From positions 29,761,818 to 29,825,817 of the forward strand of contig OW285187.1 in NCBI GenBank assembly GCA_935421135.1: a stretch of DNA of 64,000 nt. Direction: 5' to 3'. A model generated the notes under the pieces. It made no database searches. It saw only the letters and a program-made list of their open reading frames with translations, and was not told where the DNA came from. The DNA is from Bugulina stolonifera (taxonomy: Eukaryota; Bryozoa; Gymnolaemata; Cheilostomatida; Bugulidae). A program made the translations under genes and the position numbers. Shown here piece after piece: positions 51,597 to 64,000 of this stretch (the stretch's first letter is position 1; every line of letters starts with the position of its first letter).

Positions 51597-54500
51597 ATGG
51601 GTGGTACTACTGTGGCACGGCATCTTGCTATGCAGATGAAGAAATTTCAGACCAACAAACTCGTAAATATATCATCAATAAGGTGCTCTTGTACGTTGAA
51701 TAGTCATATTAAAGCACAGCACACAGTATCTTATACACAGAACATGTTGTATAGCTCTCGAACTACAAAGGCAGCGATAAAAGCCTATCATAAAACTGGT
51801 ATCAATGGATTTGTATACAATCTGTCAGATGAGGAGAGGCAGGAACTTCACAGTGTACTATCTAAAGCTGCCAAGGCATCAGCTGAACAAGTATCTATAC
51901 CATCTAAATCTCAACTCAGATATGGTAAGACTATATATTATAGTATGCTTGTACATATTATATACATGTATGAGATATCTGTATGGAGCTGTGGGCATAA
52001 ATCTCCTGAAATATTGCAGGCTCACCAAACTGTTAGCCTAGACATTCAGTCTAATATGAAGTAACCAACCCGTTGCTATTATATTGTATATAAAATAACC
52101 AACAAAATGTGTTTGGTGTAATATAGTATAATGTAGAGATACAGAGTTGAACATATAATATTCTCTTTTAGTTGCTCTGTTCAGTGGTGTACCGTTCATA
52201 GGATTTGGTCTGTTAGACAATACCATCATGTTAACAGCGGTAAGTATTTTAGTAATTCATAGACTTTCATTTAATATGAGTATAATATAAGTCAATAAGT
52301 GTATTACATTACTGTAGCATAGTATATATGTATTTCATTATGCTGTCAATTAGCTATGAATATGGTTTTGAGTACTTAAATTAGTTCTATTACAACTGTT
52401 GTTAGGTATTTGCTATCCCCAAAGACCTGCTCATAGTGTCATGTAGCTGTGTGACAAATATCTGACATTTTATTTCTCCCAAGTGACTGACTTGTATATA
52501 CAGATGGTTGTATTAAATGTTAGGCTTGACTATGCACAGTTCCCTGATGTTTTAGTTCTAATTAATACACTTGTCCAACAGGCAATTGGTATTAACTTCT
52601 CTATTTGTCGCTGTAGTAGTTAATTGGTGCATAATGTCATAATTAATACCTACTGTTTGAGTTCCTGTAGTTTTCCAATAAAAAGTCTATGAGCATTGTA
52701 CACAATGATATGTAGACTGTATGATAAAAAGATCCATGTCGGCCTGCATTGTTATACACAAGGGCGCATCTAGCTAGGGTCGCATGGGTCGTGCGAACCC
52801 CCTTTGTCCTAACCTTTTTTTATATAACACCAAAAGTAGATAATTTATTTAGGATTATTAGTAAATTATAACTAGCTAGCTGGCACTTTCCGGCTTTCTA
52901 TTGACTTGTTGGGAAGTTACAGGCTGTGAGTCCGCAGTGAATACAAAGACATACTTCAACTTATAATAAATTTAATCTAACAACATTGCTGTGTCTATGG
53001 AATTGTTACAGCATATTTTATTGGACAAGAGAATTGATCAATGAAAACAAGTTTAGTTTAAAATCTTCCAATCAGAGCAAGAGTGGCTACTTGGGCAAAG
53101 ATAGTCTTTGTCCTTGGGCTACCTTCTCAACAGGTCAAGGTTAAATTTGTTTTTACTCATTGGATTCCATTCATTTCAAGAATTTTCAAAAAATTAAATT
53201 AAAAATCCTCATGAATCGATTACCTGCTAACATTAAAGGCAGAAAACTGAGTAATCAGCCAACACTCACTGGGTTTTTCAATTTTAGTGGAAGGTATGAA
53301 CGAGTTAGAATCATTTAGTTGCCCTACTACAGTAAACACAGGTTTTTACCATAACTTGAACTTAACTTTTATTTATTTATTTTTCAAATTTGGTTTTGAA
53401 ACTTTCATGTCACTTTATTGTTACAAAAAGTTAAAAATTGCTATAAATAATTATGCTATCAATTGTTGTTAATTTTCTTTTAGAAACATGCTGTTCTCAA
53501 TGAGGCACACTAGAGAAAGTGTGAATCAATTTGAAAAAAATTGAATATTTATATTATGTTATATAATAATATTATGGGCTACATAACACTGTGACATGAT
53601 AAGAGGACTTGCACTCATATGACTAATGATAATCATCTAGTATTAGAAGCTGCAAGTGGTGAAAGTTAATATTGTTGATAGCTTTATCGCTACGCAGGAG
53701 CAATGGTCACAGTATTAATTTGTGTTGTGCTAATTAGTGGGTGGGACCAAAGTTTTTTTATTTACTCACTTAAAATTGGAATTTAATTTAAATTTCTATA
53801 AATTCAGCTCAATTTCCAGATGAAAAGCTGTGTAAATCAGCACAAGTTTCAACCTTTTGTTTCTCTATACTCACCTCATCGTCTAGCAACTAGTAATACA
53901 CCTAAACTATCAACAGACTTTCAGACTACCAACTACATATCACAGTATTGAAACATATTTAGTTTTTTTCATAATAGTAGTACAAAAACGCTATAAACTA
54001 TATGTTCACTTTCTCAATGTCGTTAAATAGTTCATCAGTGGATCGCTCAGCACCAAACGATGAGGAGACATCAGGAAATTCAACTGGTAACTGGTTACTT
54101 ATTGCTTTAGCATGTTGGTTATGTCCTTTTTAGTAGTTTTCCTTGTTGTACTACTTGCTTTGAGCATGGAGTCTATAGTTGACCGCCTGGTGTAGTGTTC
54201 TGTGGCTCTTTTAGTATGTTTCTATTGGAAAGTTAACAGCAAGACCTAGAGCATCTACATTAAGTCATTACATCGCAGTAAATGAGTGGGCTATCACTGT
54301 CTTAATGTATCACATAATGCTACTAACACAGCTGGCCATATTAGTAAATTAGTTGGCGTGTACTAATTTGTACCAACTTTAACTTGAATTGAGATTCCTC
54401 CCACTCCAACATTACCTTAACTCTAATATAGCATGTGCATGGGAATGCAGACTTGATTGCGGTTTGAGTTACCATAAAATCTACCCTATTTGATATGCTG

Positions 54501-57500
54501 TTTTTCCAATGGGAACATATTAATTCTGCTTCTGGTTTTGATTTAATGATGATCTTTTTGTGAACACATAATGAATAAACATACAGCTGAGATGCAAATT
54601 TCTTTTTGTATCATCAGCAAAACAGGATCCATACCTTGATTTTTATTTGTTTGTACAGAGACAAGTTCAACGCCAACTACTTCCTCAGTTCAGTCATCTG
54701 CCATAGCAAGGGTGGAAAGTTCTGCTAATGCATCCGAGTATGACATTGGAAGGTTGCCCTCACTGGTAACTAATGAAATCAAGTGGGAGCTGATCATGAG
54801 AAAGCCCTATGTGGATGCTTCATATAACTTTCCAGTTACAAAAGTTTCAGAGAAACGCAATCAATCAGGCTTTAGTGAAAGAAGGTGTTCTTTCGCAGTC
54901 TTGGAGAAATATCCAATTCTCGGCTACAGCAAAACTGAAGATGGTGTATTCTGTGTCCCGTGCAAGCCATTCACATGTTTGCCATCTCATGGGACAGAGG
55001 CAAATTATTTCATCAAGACGGCGTTTAAGGACTGGAAGAAAATTCATGTAAAGGTAACAACACATATGGGCACTGTCTATCATAAGAATGCCCAAAGTAA
55101 ATTGGAAAATTTCCAAGCAGTTCAAACAGGCAAACAGAAGTCGGCACTTGAAGCTCAATCAAGGGCATACACCGAGAGAGTGGATAAGAACAGGAAAATA
55201 CTTTTGTCCCTTTTTGATTGCATGAGGTTGTGCCTTGAACGAGGCTTTGCTAGGCGAGGCAAGAGGGATGCTGGGGTACCATTGGTATCTCAAGATGATG
55301 AGGAAGCAAAAGATGTTGTCAACCTTGGAAATTTTAAAGCCATAATTGCATTTCGAGTAAGAGCTGGGGATAAATTACTCGGAGAGCACTTGGAGAGTGG
55401 GGCTAGAAATGCTATGTACATTAGTCCTAAAGCACAGGATGATATGCTTGAGATAATATTGTCTGCTATACAGCGGGCCATAATCAAAGAGGCTCGTCAG
55501 CAAAGAGGTAGATTTATCTACTGCATATCAGCTGATGAGGTCACTGATGTATCCACAAAGACACAATTAGGCATTGTGATTCGCACAGTGTCAGATCAAG
55601 GGGCTCTGAATGAAAGACTTCTTGAATACATTGATGTTCAAGTCACAACTGGTGAGGAGTTGAGCAAGCACATAGTTGGTTGCCTAGAAAAGCATGGCTT
55701 AAGTCTAGATGATTGCCGCGGCCAAACTTATGATGGTGCTGGAAACATGGCAGGAAAGAAAGCTGGCTGTCAAGCAAGAATTCGTGAGAAGCAGCCCCTT
55801 GCTGAATATCACCATTGTTCTAGCCATTGCTTGAATCTGGCTCTGAATAGTACAACTAAAATCACAGAGTTCAAGGTACTCATGGAAAACACAAAAGCTT
55901 TAGGGATATTTTTCAAATACTCACCTAAGAGGCAGAACGTACTTAAGGGACTCCTCCCAGATGATATTGGCACAACCAAGGTGAAATTGCTTTGTGAGAC
56001 TAGATGGGTAGAGCGCCATGATACATTCATGGAATTGAAGCAGCTTTACCCCTATGTCATCCAAGCTTTAAACCAGCTGTTGCCTGTTCTTGAAGGTAAG
56101 CCAGTAAAGGATGCAGATAGTCTGCTAACATATCTGAGGTCAAGTCGTTTTATTGCCCCATTTGTAATAACTGAGTGTATACTTGGTTACACATTGCCAC
56201 TAAGTCGGCTGCTTCAAGGTTCCACAAAAGACATCCACTCTGCATACAATAACATACATGATGTCATAGAAGCTCTGAATCAGGCGAGGAGTGACGAAAT
56301 GTTTAATCAGTTGTGGGATAAGATGTGCGCCATGAAGGGCAGAGAACTAGAAGCACCAAGAGTGACCACTCATATAACACACCGTGCTAACCCTGAAAGT
56401 GAGAATGCTAAGGAATATTACAAGAGAGCATTGTTTTTTCCTTACATGGATCACCTTATTGTAGACTTGGAGTCTAGATTTTCTTTGAACATCTCCGAAA
56501 CCGTTAAAGGTGGATTCAATCTCGTGCCATCAGTGTCTGCTGATATGTCTTATGCCAAGTTCAAAGAGGCTGTGTTAAGTTTTGCAGAGAAACACAAAGG
56601 CGATCTGCCATCAGCCACCAGTTTGGAGCAGGAGCTTCACATATGGTACTTGAAATGTCAACGCAGCACCTCCACCAACAACCTCCTAAAGGCATATAGA
56701 CTGTCTTTGGAGAGTGGTCTCTATCCCAATGTAGAGTATCTGATCAAAATTCTCCTCACACTATCAGTTACAAGTGCAGAGGTTGAACGTGCCAACTCTA
56801 CATTGAAATTTGTTAAAACAGCCCAGCGGTCTACGATGAGTCAAGCATCTCTGAATGGGCAAGTGCTTGGCTACAAACATTATGACTTGTATGCCAAAAT
56901 CAAAGATGAAGAACTAGTAACAGCTTTTGCTCTAAAGAAGCCAAGAAGGCTGCAATTATTAAATCCTATGGGTGATTCCCATTAAAGCTTTGCTTGACTT
57001 ACAGCCTAGAGTATATTATTCTCCCCTTTACTTGAATTCTGTGAATTGCTGGTAAATGTTGTCAAATCTATTTTATATGCATATTGTTAGACAGTCTCAG
57101 TTGTAGTTAAAATAAAATAAAATATTAACTGTACAATATAATATTTCATGAACCAAGTTTATGACTGAAGTGCTACATACTCTATCAAACAGTATCTCAT
57201 TTGAAAGTTGAGCTGAATTTATGAAATCTAACATCCAACATTAATCATGTCCAATTCAATCTAGCATGTTATAAGTCATCTACGTATACAATGTGTAGTA
57301 TGCCGACTCATCAAATTTTGATCAAAGCAATAGATCATCACTTTGGAAGTAATTTTTTAGAACAGCAGAATAGAAAGTATACACAATAAACGGTTTATTG
57401 AAAAATTTATTGGTCAGAAATGTACAATGCAGATTGGTGTGTCTTACACAACACTAAAACAATCTTTTAGGTACAAGACTTCCATGTTCAATCATACTCA

Positions 57501-58761
57501 TGGATTGAATAAAAAGTTTTATATTTATTCGTTCAAGTAACAGATCTTTGTGCTGGGATAAAGTGAAATTGTGGCCGGAGTTTATTTTGCCAATAAGTCC
57601 CAGCCTGAGTGAGAACCCCCTTCAGGTCTGTCCTAGAATCGCCCCTGATACATGTACATGTATATCATTAGTTTGTGATACCATCCAAAAATCATTCAAA
57701 TTTTTAATGTTAAGACAAAATTTTGGATTTGTGTCTTTATCAGCATTTCATATGTAATATTGTATTATACTATTGGTGATATTGCAGGGAGAGTACATAG
57801 ATATCACATTTGGCACATGGTTGGGAATAACTACTATGGCAGCGGCAGCATTAGGAAATATGATATCAGATATATTAGGGATAACGTAAGTGTATAATAT
57901 ATACATGTACATGTATGTACTACGATGTGCCCACATGTGCACACCTGATCTAGCTGCAGGATTATAATGTTCTGTTCTAATTACTGTCACCATGAACTGC
58001 TTGTTTCTGGACCAAAAAGTGGTAATAGTTGTAATGTAATAATAATAATAAATAGGGCCTACCATTATAATGGTTTGTCATCCTGTGTACAGTGTATTCA
58101 ATATATTTGAATTATTACTCTGAAGATGTGTCATTGATTAAATTGCAGAGTTCACAGGGAAAGGAAAGGAAATTTCACAAATTCTATGTGTATCTTTTAG
58201 GACTGCGGGATTTGTAGAGCAAACTGCATTAAAACTTGGACTAAAAGCCCCTTCTATAACACTAGAACAGATGTCACTAAGGCAAACACGTTGGATGGCA
58301 AACTTGGTATGAATTTAGTTTATTTCATCTGCATAAGGCATTCTTATATTTGTATAAACTCCAAGTCATAGAATCATGTATGTAATTCGATAAAGAATAG
58401 TAATAAAACGTCAATCTTTGGAGTTGTGTTCTCTCCTCATTTGTTAGTTTCAAGAGCATACAACTCTTGATTATACCACTTGCGTAGGTTGTACTTAGCG
58501 TGCATCCAATACGCAGCAATGTCTTTTCTGCGGTATTTAATAGTTGATAGGCTAAACTTTGAGAATGACATGGAGTGCAGCCTTCCTGCGGCTTATAATA
58601 TAACATACATGTACCGTACATTTACTTGTTTGTATCTACAGGGCAGGTGTATTGGAGTATGCATAGGGTGTGTACTAGGAATGTGGCCACTGCTAGTCTT
58701 CTCCAAAGATAAAGTCGAGGAAACATGTAGTAACCCCAATCCTACTAACAAACCAGCATGA
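51597..58761 (+). CDS. TMEM65: TMEM65, mitochondrial inner membrane protein
   Basis: TMEM65 is a three-pass inner-membrane protein reported to support mitochondrial sodium-calcium exchange and, in vertebrates, intercalated-disc function. Exons: 51597-51924, 52172-52239, 57788-57885, 58201-58306, 58642-58761. They total 720 nt, 239 aa (human is about 240), phases 1,0,2,0. The N-terminus is basic and Ser/Thr-rich without acids, as expected of a mitochondrial presequence. NGFVYNLSDEERQEL matches the conserved soluble segment. Membrane segments: FSGVPFIGFGLLDNTIM, GITTMAAAALGNMISDILG and GVCIGCVLGMWPLLVF. The GFGLLDN and MAAAALGN motifs are diagnostic. ATG 51597 follows an in-frame upstream stop. 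Intron 2 is 5.5 kb because it hosts a hAT element on the same strand. The gene converges on ZFAND4, with stops about 950 bp apart. Confidence 0.95.
52759..57647 (+). mobile_element. hAT DNA transposon (autonomous-looking) in TMEM65 intron 2
   Basis: The left end CAAGGGCGCATCTAG (52759) and the right end, reverse complement CAGGGGCGATTCTAG (57647), form a 15-bp terminal inverted repeat with three mismatches, of the CAGGGGCG type. Inside is one two-exon transposase gene (54017-56985). A second inverted pair (53798-53823 with 57197-57222, 23/26 matching) brackets the gene. No exact 8-bp target duplication is visible; flanks read GTTATACA and ATACATGT. Removing the element would leave an intron of about 660 bp. 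It is on the same strand as TMEM65. Confidence 0.8.
54017..56985 (+). CDS. hAT-family transposase (TTF zinc finger, DUF4371, dimerisation)
   Basis: Cut-and-paste transposase, or a domesticated relative of the ZMYM1 / p52rIPK kind. Two exons: 54017-54086 and 54659-56985 (donor ACTG|GTAACT, acceptor TTTGTACAG), phase 1, giving 2397 nt, 798 aa. The first ~50 residues are Ser/Thr-rich. A TTF-type zinc finger follows at ~95-190 (YPILGY..., FCVPC, then His residues). The RNase-H-like core (DUF4371) carries catalytic Asp ~314 in ISADEVTDVS and Asp ~381 in TYDGAGNM, then HHCSSHCLNLAL. The C-terminal hAT dimerisation region holds Glu ~729 in SAEVERANS. No stop or frameshift interrupts it, so it is either recently active or kept by selection. 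The upstream exon is inferred from splice sites. Confidence 0.9.
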
Positions 58762-59713
58762 GTTAGATAATTTTCTCTAGTTAATTATATTATAATTATT
58801 TATTTTGTTACATTACATGTTAGTCATGCGCATGTATATAGTAGAGGTTGATTGTTGTATGATGAAGTTTACAAGTTAGACGTCAACAACTTCTATTCAT
58901 TTTATTTTTTCAAATGATGCAATGATTCTCATGCAGTGTATTTAAAAAACAATATTCCCCATTTTGTTGCCGAAAACCAGGTATAGCTATGTGAGTCACT
59001 GCTTTCTATATTATTTTTTGTTTGATTTTGGTTTGTACCATAAGCCTGTGTTATACAACATGTAGCAGCCCGAATTATTAAATATAGGTGCAGATATATA
59101 ACAATAAGATTGAAATAAAGATAAAAAATATAATTAATTTTTATTGCACAACAACTCAAGAATCTATATGGCTTAATGCTGGGAAACTAGATTACAGTTA
59201 TTTGACAAAAAAAGACAAGATATCACAGTCACAATCTTATGAGCAGATAGAGAGTTAGATAGGCAGCAAAATCTACATGTAGTTACTTTGATTACACGGA
59301 AACTAATAGGCCTGCTGTAGCAACAGTTATACATTAGTTAATCACTTGAATTAATCACTATAAAATTCTAGTGCTAAAATATGTCCAATAAAACCCATCG
59401 TCATATTCTTTCAACTAAGGAATGAAACCAATTTTAGTAAATCAATCTTCATTCCAAGTGTAGCATGTACGAAAAGTTAGTAAACGATTGTAAAATAAAG
59501 CATTTACAGCATTACAATAGTACAGTCTGCTTGGCCAAGCTGGAATAGAATGAAATCTAAGCACGTACATGTATAACATTTCACACTCCCTACAGATGAG
59601 CATAAAGTCAAAATAAAGGATATTCAGAAAATATCTAGGATAAAATGAACCTCAAATATCTATTTGCATAAATGGTCAGTTAGTCAGGAAACTCTAAAGT
59701 GAAGTTGATTAAG

Positions 59714-62700
59714 TTATATCTTTGGCAGCTTAGGTGCACTAACAACTGGGTTGTTTTGTTCTAGTAGTTGTCTCCCCTCAGTTTTATAGTCGAATGTACA
59801 ATCATGTAGTTCTGCATAACGATGGGCTGCACAAAAGTTGTTTCCACACCTGAAACAGAAGAATTTACCGCACATCACTTTTCCAGTATAATACTCTATC
59901 ATCACAAGCCATGTACCATTCAGTTCAAATGGACAAGTAATATTATAACTAATACAGTAGCTACCAACAACTACCCAATCCCCAAATGCTCCTCAACCAT
60001 ATCGCTACCAGATTATTAATTCAAGATCAGCAAGATGTCCCATGTGAATAAGGGGTGGTGGTATAGCAATCAGTGAAAGACATCATACATTTCTAAAGAA
60101 AACAAAGACACTTCTATGGAACACATTTTACCTGCAGAGGTAGCTAGTAGCAAGGCCAGTCTTCTTTGTACAGTGGAAGCATCGTTTAGACGATTTACCA
60201 GCCTTTTTCTTTGATTTCACTGGTGGCAGTTTAGTGGAACCGGAGACATTATCTAACGTCTCTGGCAGCATCAACAAGTTGTTCTAGAAATAGATAAATA
60301 AATACATTTTATAGATCAAAAGTTAATGACCCTTCATGCTTGTTAGGAAGTTTAAAGTAGCAGTAATTGTACAAGGCTGAACGACCTGCGGTTTATATGT
60401 TAGGTAATTTCTAAGGTCACACACTGTAACAGCTCTGCTGCCGTTATATTAAGGTCAAGAAAGGCTTTGAACTGTAAATACATGTATAATACATAATGTA
60501 TAATATATATCCCAATGAGCAAACACAATCTTTAAGTTGAGTCTAAATAATAACATTCAATAAATCCATTACACTTATTCATACAAAACAATGATGACAC
60601 TTCATTGAAAAAACAAGATCAAAAAGCTTATAGAACCAGAATAGCAGGTCTGTATTGTTCAATGGTATGTCATAATGAGTTGTTGTTTTGGTAGTGTGAT
60701 TAATTTTAGTAGTTGTTCAAAGCCTCAGCCCTCAATCAAAATGGTTTGTTGTTATTCACTGGATAAGAAAGTGCGCTTTCATTTCCCACATCCAGCAATG
60801 TCAAGTAATATTCAACATTGAGTAACGTCAAGTAATATACAACATTGAGTAACGTCAAGTAATATACAACATCCAGTAATGTCAAGTAGGGCCTAATGTA
60901 CAACATCCAGTCATGTCAAGTAACATACAACATCCAGCAATGCCAAGTAATATACAACCCGAGTAACGTTAAGTATCATACGACAGTGAGTTCCGAACAA
61001 TAATAGTGTAGATACATGTGCATGTAGGCCACAACGATGATGTTACTATACTGTATAGGTATATAATATGAAACTTACTGCACCATTTTGAGAAGTAATA
61101 TCATCCATAGTATGGTAAACATTAGAAGAGCTTTTCCTCACCCTCACCGGATTAAAGTTATTTAGAGTTATGTTTGAAGAGCCCAGTTTCTCTAGTGAGG
61201 CCTGCTGGATATAGCCAGACATTGCCTTGGCTTCATTTGGATTCAAACTCAAACTCTCTAATGTTATTCTCTGTGAGCATATTGAGTCCTTTATAGTCTC
61301 TAGGGTAAGGTCGGCCTGCTGCCGTGAAGCAGCACGCAGTTCATGTTGTCTAGAGGAGGCTCTTCTAGCATAAAGAGGTGTAGATGAGCTGGCGGTGCTA
61401 GTGCTAGCTTCACAAGTAGAGGGTGCCACTCCTCGTAAAGGGTCCTGTAGCTTATCCAATGACAATACTTCTTTACGATTAGGATAACCTGAGTTTTTAA
61501 ATCCAGATGATGCTATTGGCTCCGTATTGTTAGCGGGCATCAGCCCATTCTCTGGAATCGATTTTATTATGGGTTCAGTCTTTTTAAGTCCCAACGTTTT
61601 ATCTGAATCATTTCGACGAACTGAACGAGCAGAATAAGCTTTGAGACCAGTGGTAGTGGCACTGCCATCCGTAGGAACATGGGCGGCAGTGAGGAGGCTG
61701 CCATGATGGATACGCTGTGAAGCCTCGTGTTTCAGGGTGCGATTCTCAGTTGGTGGCCTTGGAATGGTCAATTCAGTGAGTGTAGACGTAGAACCGTGTT
61801 GAGCGGAGAGCGGTTTAGACATACTACTATAGGAGTGTTCATCAGTTGACTGTTGTGTGGTAACAGACCGTTGTGACATAACCGGTGGAAGACATCGGTT
61901 TCGGTTCAGTCCTGTAGATGGTGAGCTATGTACAGCTTGTAGTCTTGACTGATTGGTCAACATGTCAGAAGATACGGGTACAGCACTTTTACTCTACAAC
62001 ATTCAGTCAAACAGTGAGATATACATGTATACTGGAGCACCAACATAACAATATAACCTGCTACATAGCTGTACACTGACCATATATGGCAGGGTGCTAG
62101 ATGACTTACTTTACCTCATCATATACATATGGACCGGTTCATGGACTAAGTGAGCATATGGACCGGTTCATGTACTAAGTGAGCATATGAACCGGTTCAT
62201 GGACTAAGTGAGCTAAACTAATACCTCAACCGTCTACAATATCTACCTTCTTTGATATACTGAGATTATTCATCTTATTCCTTAGAGAATTTATCTTCTC
62301 TCTTATTCTGGCGTTCTCCTCTAGTTTCTCTTTGTCTCCAGCTTCTCCATCCTCCTCTTCGTCATACATGTTATACATGGAGGCAGCACTACAATAACAC
62401 ATACATGCTACTTACATATATATACTGTGGGCCTATACTCTATAGTCAATACCGTATAAGCCTACATATACATACAATGCCACACACAACATGCCGATCA
62501 CTTACACACTAAATAAGAATTGATGAGTGACGATTCTACAACACGCTATTTAATCACCAGGTATATGCCCCATGTATATCAACATGTTATCTGCACCCAG
62601 ACTCAGAGCCTTGGTCAGCCTGCAGAAATACAGTACCATGGCAGTATGCTAGAGCTACAGCTACGAGCCCTAAAGTTACACTGACTAACTTGTTATCCCA

Positions 62701-64000
62701 AGTGTGTCATACCTCATAGCTCTCCTGTAGTTCTATATTCAAGGCATACCACTCCTCATGAGGGCACACAATAATTATGTACATAAGCATAGCCTACTGA
62801 CCTAAGTGACTCAGAGAGAGGGGTGAGTGTACCGTCCCCACGATCTACTACTCTGAAGAAGTTAAGCTGATCACCTTCCCTGAAGACTAGGAGGGTTACC
62901 TGACGATTACTACCAGGTAGTTTCTCCATCAACTCATCTGGGGTCGACTCCATATACTCTACCAGCGAGGAGTCTTCTATGGGTACTACAACCGGATACA
63001 TCACAAATGTACTCCGACAGTTATATACTACACAGTAACCTTTAGGCATGTAGGCTTACTTATTTTTTGAGACTAAATTTCGACCTTCAAAGAGTTATCA
63101 TGAAATTGGTATTTCACAAAATATTAATTTTGCTTTGTTGATGTAATTTAGACAGAAAACAGAAATGAATCTAGCCTACAATTATGCAGTAGGTAATATC
63201 ACCATAAATTCACAAGTTAGCAGCTGCCGATGTTTAGAGGCTGTATCAATGCTTACAAATATATCATAATTACCAAATCATTTCCTTTACATATTATTAT
63301 GAAGTCTAGTGGATTTTAAAAGCATACAGTTTAATCATAGAATAAACTATGAGTTAACCTTTGAGAAAATCAATAGTCGCATATGTCACACTGGATGTAT
63401 ATTTATTTGCAGAAAGGCTTTAATTAAGAGAATTGATCTCCAGTAACCTGAATATCTCACAATTTGTCAGGCACTCAGGGGCTTAGAAATTCTACTATCT
63501 CTAAGCATGTCAAGTCAGCACAGCTGCCATGTTAGCGAAAGCAATGGGAACCTGATCGACACTGGACTATTATACTGCAATTTAACTATTGTTATTGAAC
63601 AAAGGGCATAATTACACACAGTTCACCAAAGAATAATATAGATAGGTCAAAAGGCAAAGCTTACGTATTGTTTCAATCACAAAAATATAATGTTTAGTTA
63701 CGGTAACTAGGCTTAGTTGAAAGTCTACAACACACAGTTGATTGATTTCAATTTTATTCATCTATTGAATTTTAAAACTGGACCCCTGCATAGCAGCTTC
63801 TATTATTTTAGTATTTCACAATTATTTTACTCCCATGTTTACCAAAAAAATTATTAGTCTAGTATTAGTACAATACCAACCACAAAACATTGGTTGTTTA
63901 TAAGGAAGTTGCCAGCAGTAGATGGGGTGTAATGGAGACGGGGCGAAGGGATGGGGGTGCAAAACCTACCTCTGCGAGTATTTATTGGACCGCCTCTCAT
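59714..64000 (-). CDS. ZFAND4: ZFAND4 (AN1 zinc finger and ubiquitin domain protein), 5' end off-window
   Basis: ZFAND4 joins an N-terminal ubiquitin-like domain to a C-terminal AN1 zinc finger; its cellular role is poorly known. Exons seen: 64000-63970 (partial, MRGGPINTRR), 62985-62802, 62724-62713 (12-nt microexon), 62388-62247, 61993-61079, 60283-60132, 59849-59714. They total 1572 nt, 523 aa from the partial exon, with all phases matching. Exon 62985-62802 holds EYMEST and FREGDQLNFFRVVDRGDG, near-identical to vertebrate ZFAND4. The 915-nt exon is a Ser/Thr-rich linker. AN1 finger: CFHCTKKTG in exon 6 and CGNNFCAAHRYAELHDC in exon 7, ending NPVVSAPKLPKI, the family's signature C-terminus. 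The ubiquitin-like part should lie just beyond 64000. The downstream side converges with TMEM65. Confidence 0.95.
60788..60984. repeat. ~27-bp tandem repeat in ZFAND4 intron
   Basis: Seven diverged units around the core GTCAAGTAATATACAAC, with alternating linkers (CATTGAGTAAC or CATCCAGTAAT). The cores are spaced 26-33 bp. Lies between the exons ending at 60283 and 61079. Confidence 0.88.
62126..62212. repeat. 29-bp tandem repeat, three units
   Basis: CATATGGACCGGTTCATGGA plus CTAAGTGAG occurs at 62126, 62155 and 62184 with one or two changes per unit, in the ZFAND4 intron between exons 62247 and 61993. Confidence 0.92.
62713..62724 (-). CDS. ZFAND4: predicted 12-nt microexon of ZFAND4
   Basis: GAGAGCTATGAG lies between GAACTACAG (acceptor) and GTATGA (donor). 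It is phase 2 in and phase 2 out. Including it gives SLRRAMSAASMYN across the junctions, which aligns with the RMSGGSMYN stretch of vertebrate ZFAND4 as I recall it. Skipping it also keeps frame, so alternative inclusion is possible. Confidence 0.7.

Noticed and set aside
1..64000. CRISPR array, operon or bacterial ribosome-binding sites
   Set aside because: The window is spliced eukaryotic DNA; the tandem repeats seen lack unique spacers of uniform length.

Overview
This is eukaryotic, almost certainly animal, DNA. It is AT-rich, its genes are split by GT-AG introns, and several genes can be read as orthologues of conserved metazoan proteins: BORCS6, a pancreatic-lipase-family enzyme, a TBC1D10-type RabGAP, TMEM65 and ZFAND4. 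The AT-richness, short exons and transposon content suggest a marine or early-branching invertebrate (a sponge is my guess, not demonstrated).

Layout. 1-4.5 kb: AT-rich intergenic DNA with a tRNA-derived SINE. 4.57-10.16 kb (+): BORCS6, six exons. 10.2-29.3 kb: gene-poor, with three unrecognised protein genes (near 16.96-17.58 kb +, 20.56-21.54 kb -, 25.86-26.73 kb -), a minisatellite, a perfect palindrome, an LTR-like segment and a 136-bp duplication. 29.38-39.18 kb (-): a seven-exon secreted lipase whose fifth intron holds a complete Ty3/Gypsy retrotransposon on the + strand, with identical 196-bp LTRs and a 5-bp target duplication. 41.45-46.66 kb (-): a nine-exon TBC1D10-family RabGAP. 46.7-51.5 kb: intergenic, with a 600-bp non-autonomous hAT-type element, a second copy of the 4-kb SINE family and a different tRNA-like element. 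51.60-58.76 kb (+): TMEM65, five exons, with a ~4.9-kb hAT element inside intron 2 that carries its own two-exon transposase gene. 59.71 kb to the right edge (-): ZFAND4, whose N-terminal ubiquitin-like exons lie beyond the window; it includes a predicted 12-nt microexon.

The host genes do not form a pathway. They touch lysosome positioning (BORCS6), Rab GTPase regulation (TBC1D10), mitochondrial inner membrane ion handling (TMEM65), ubiquitin-linked zinc-finger biology (ZFAND4) and extracellular lipid hydrolysis. Two of the five recognised host genes carry a large, apparently coding-intact transposon in an intron, which accounts for most of the length of those introns. Exon boundaries were worked out by hand from splice motifs and reading-phase continuity. 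In every recognised gene the phases close exactly.
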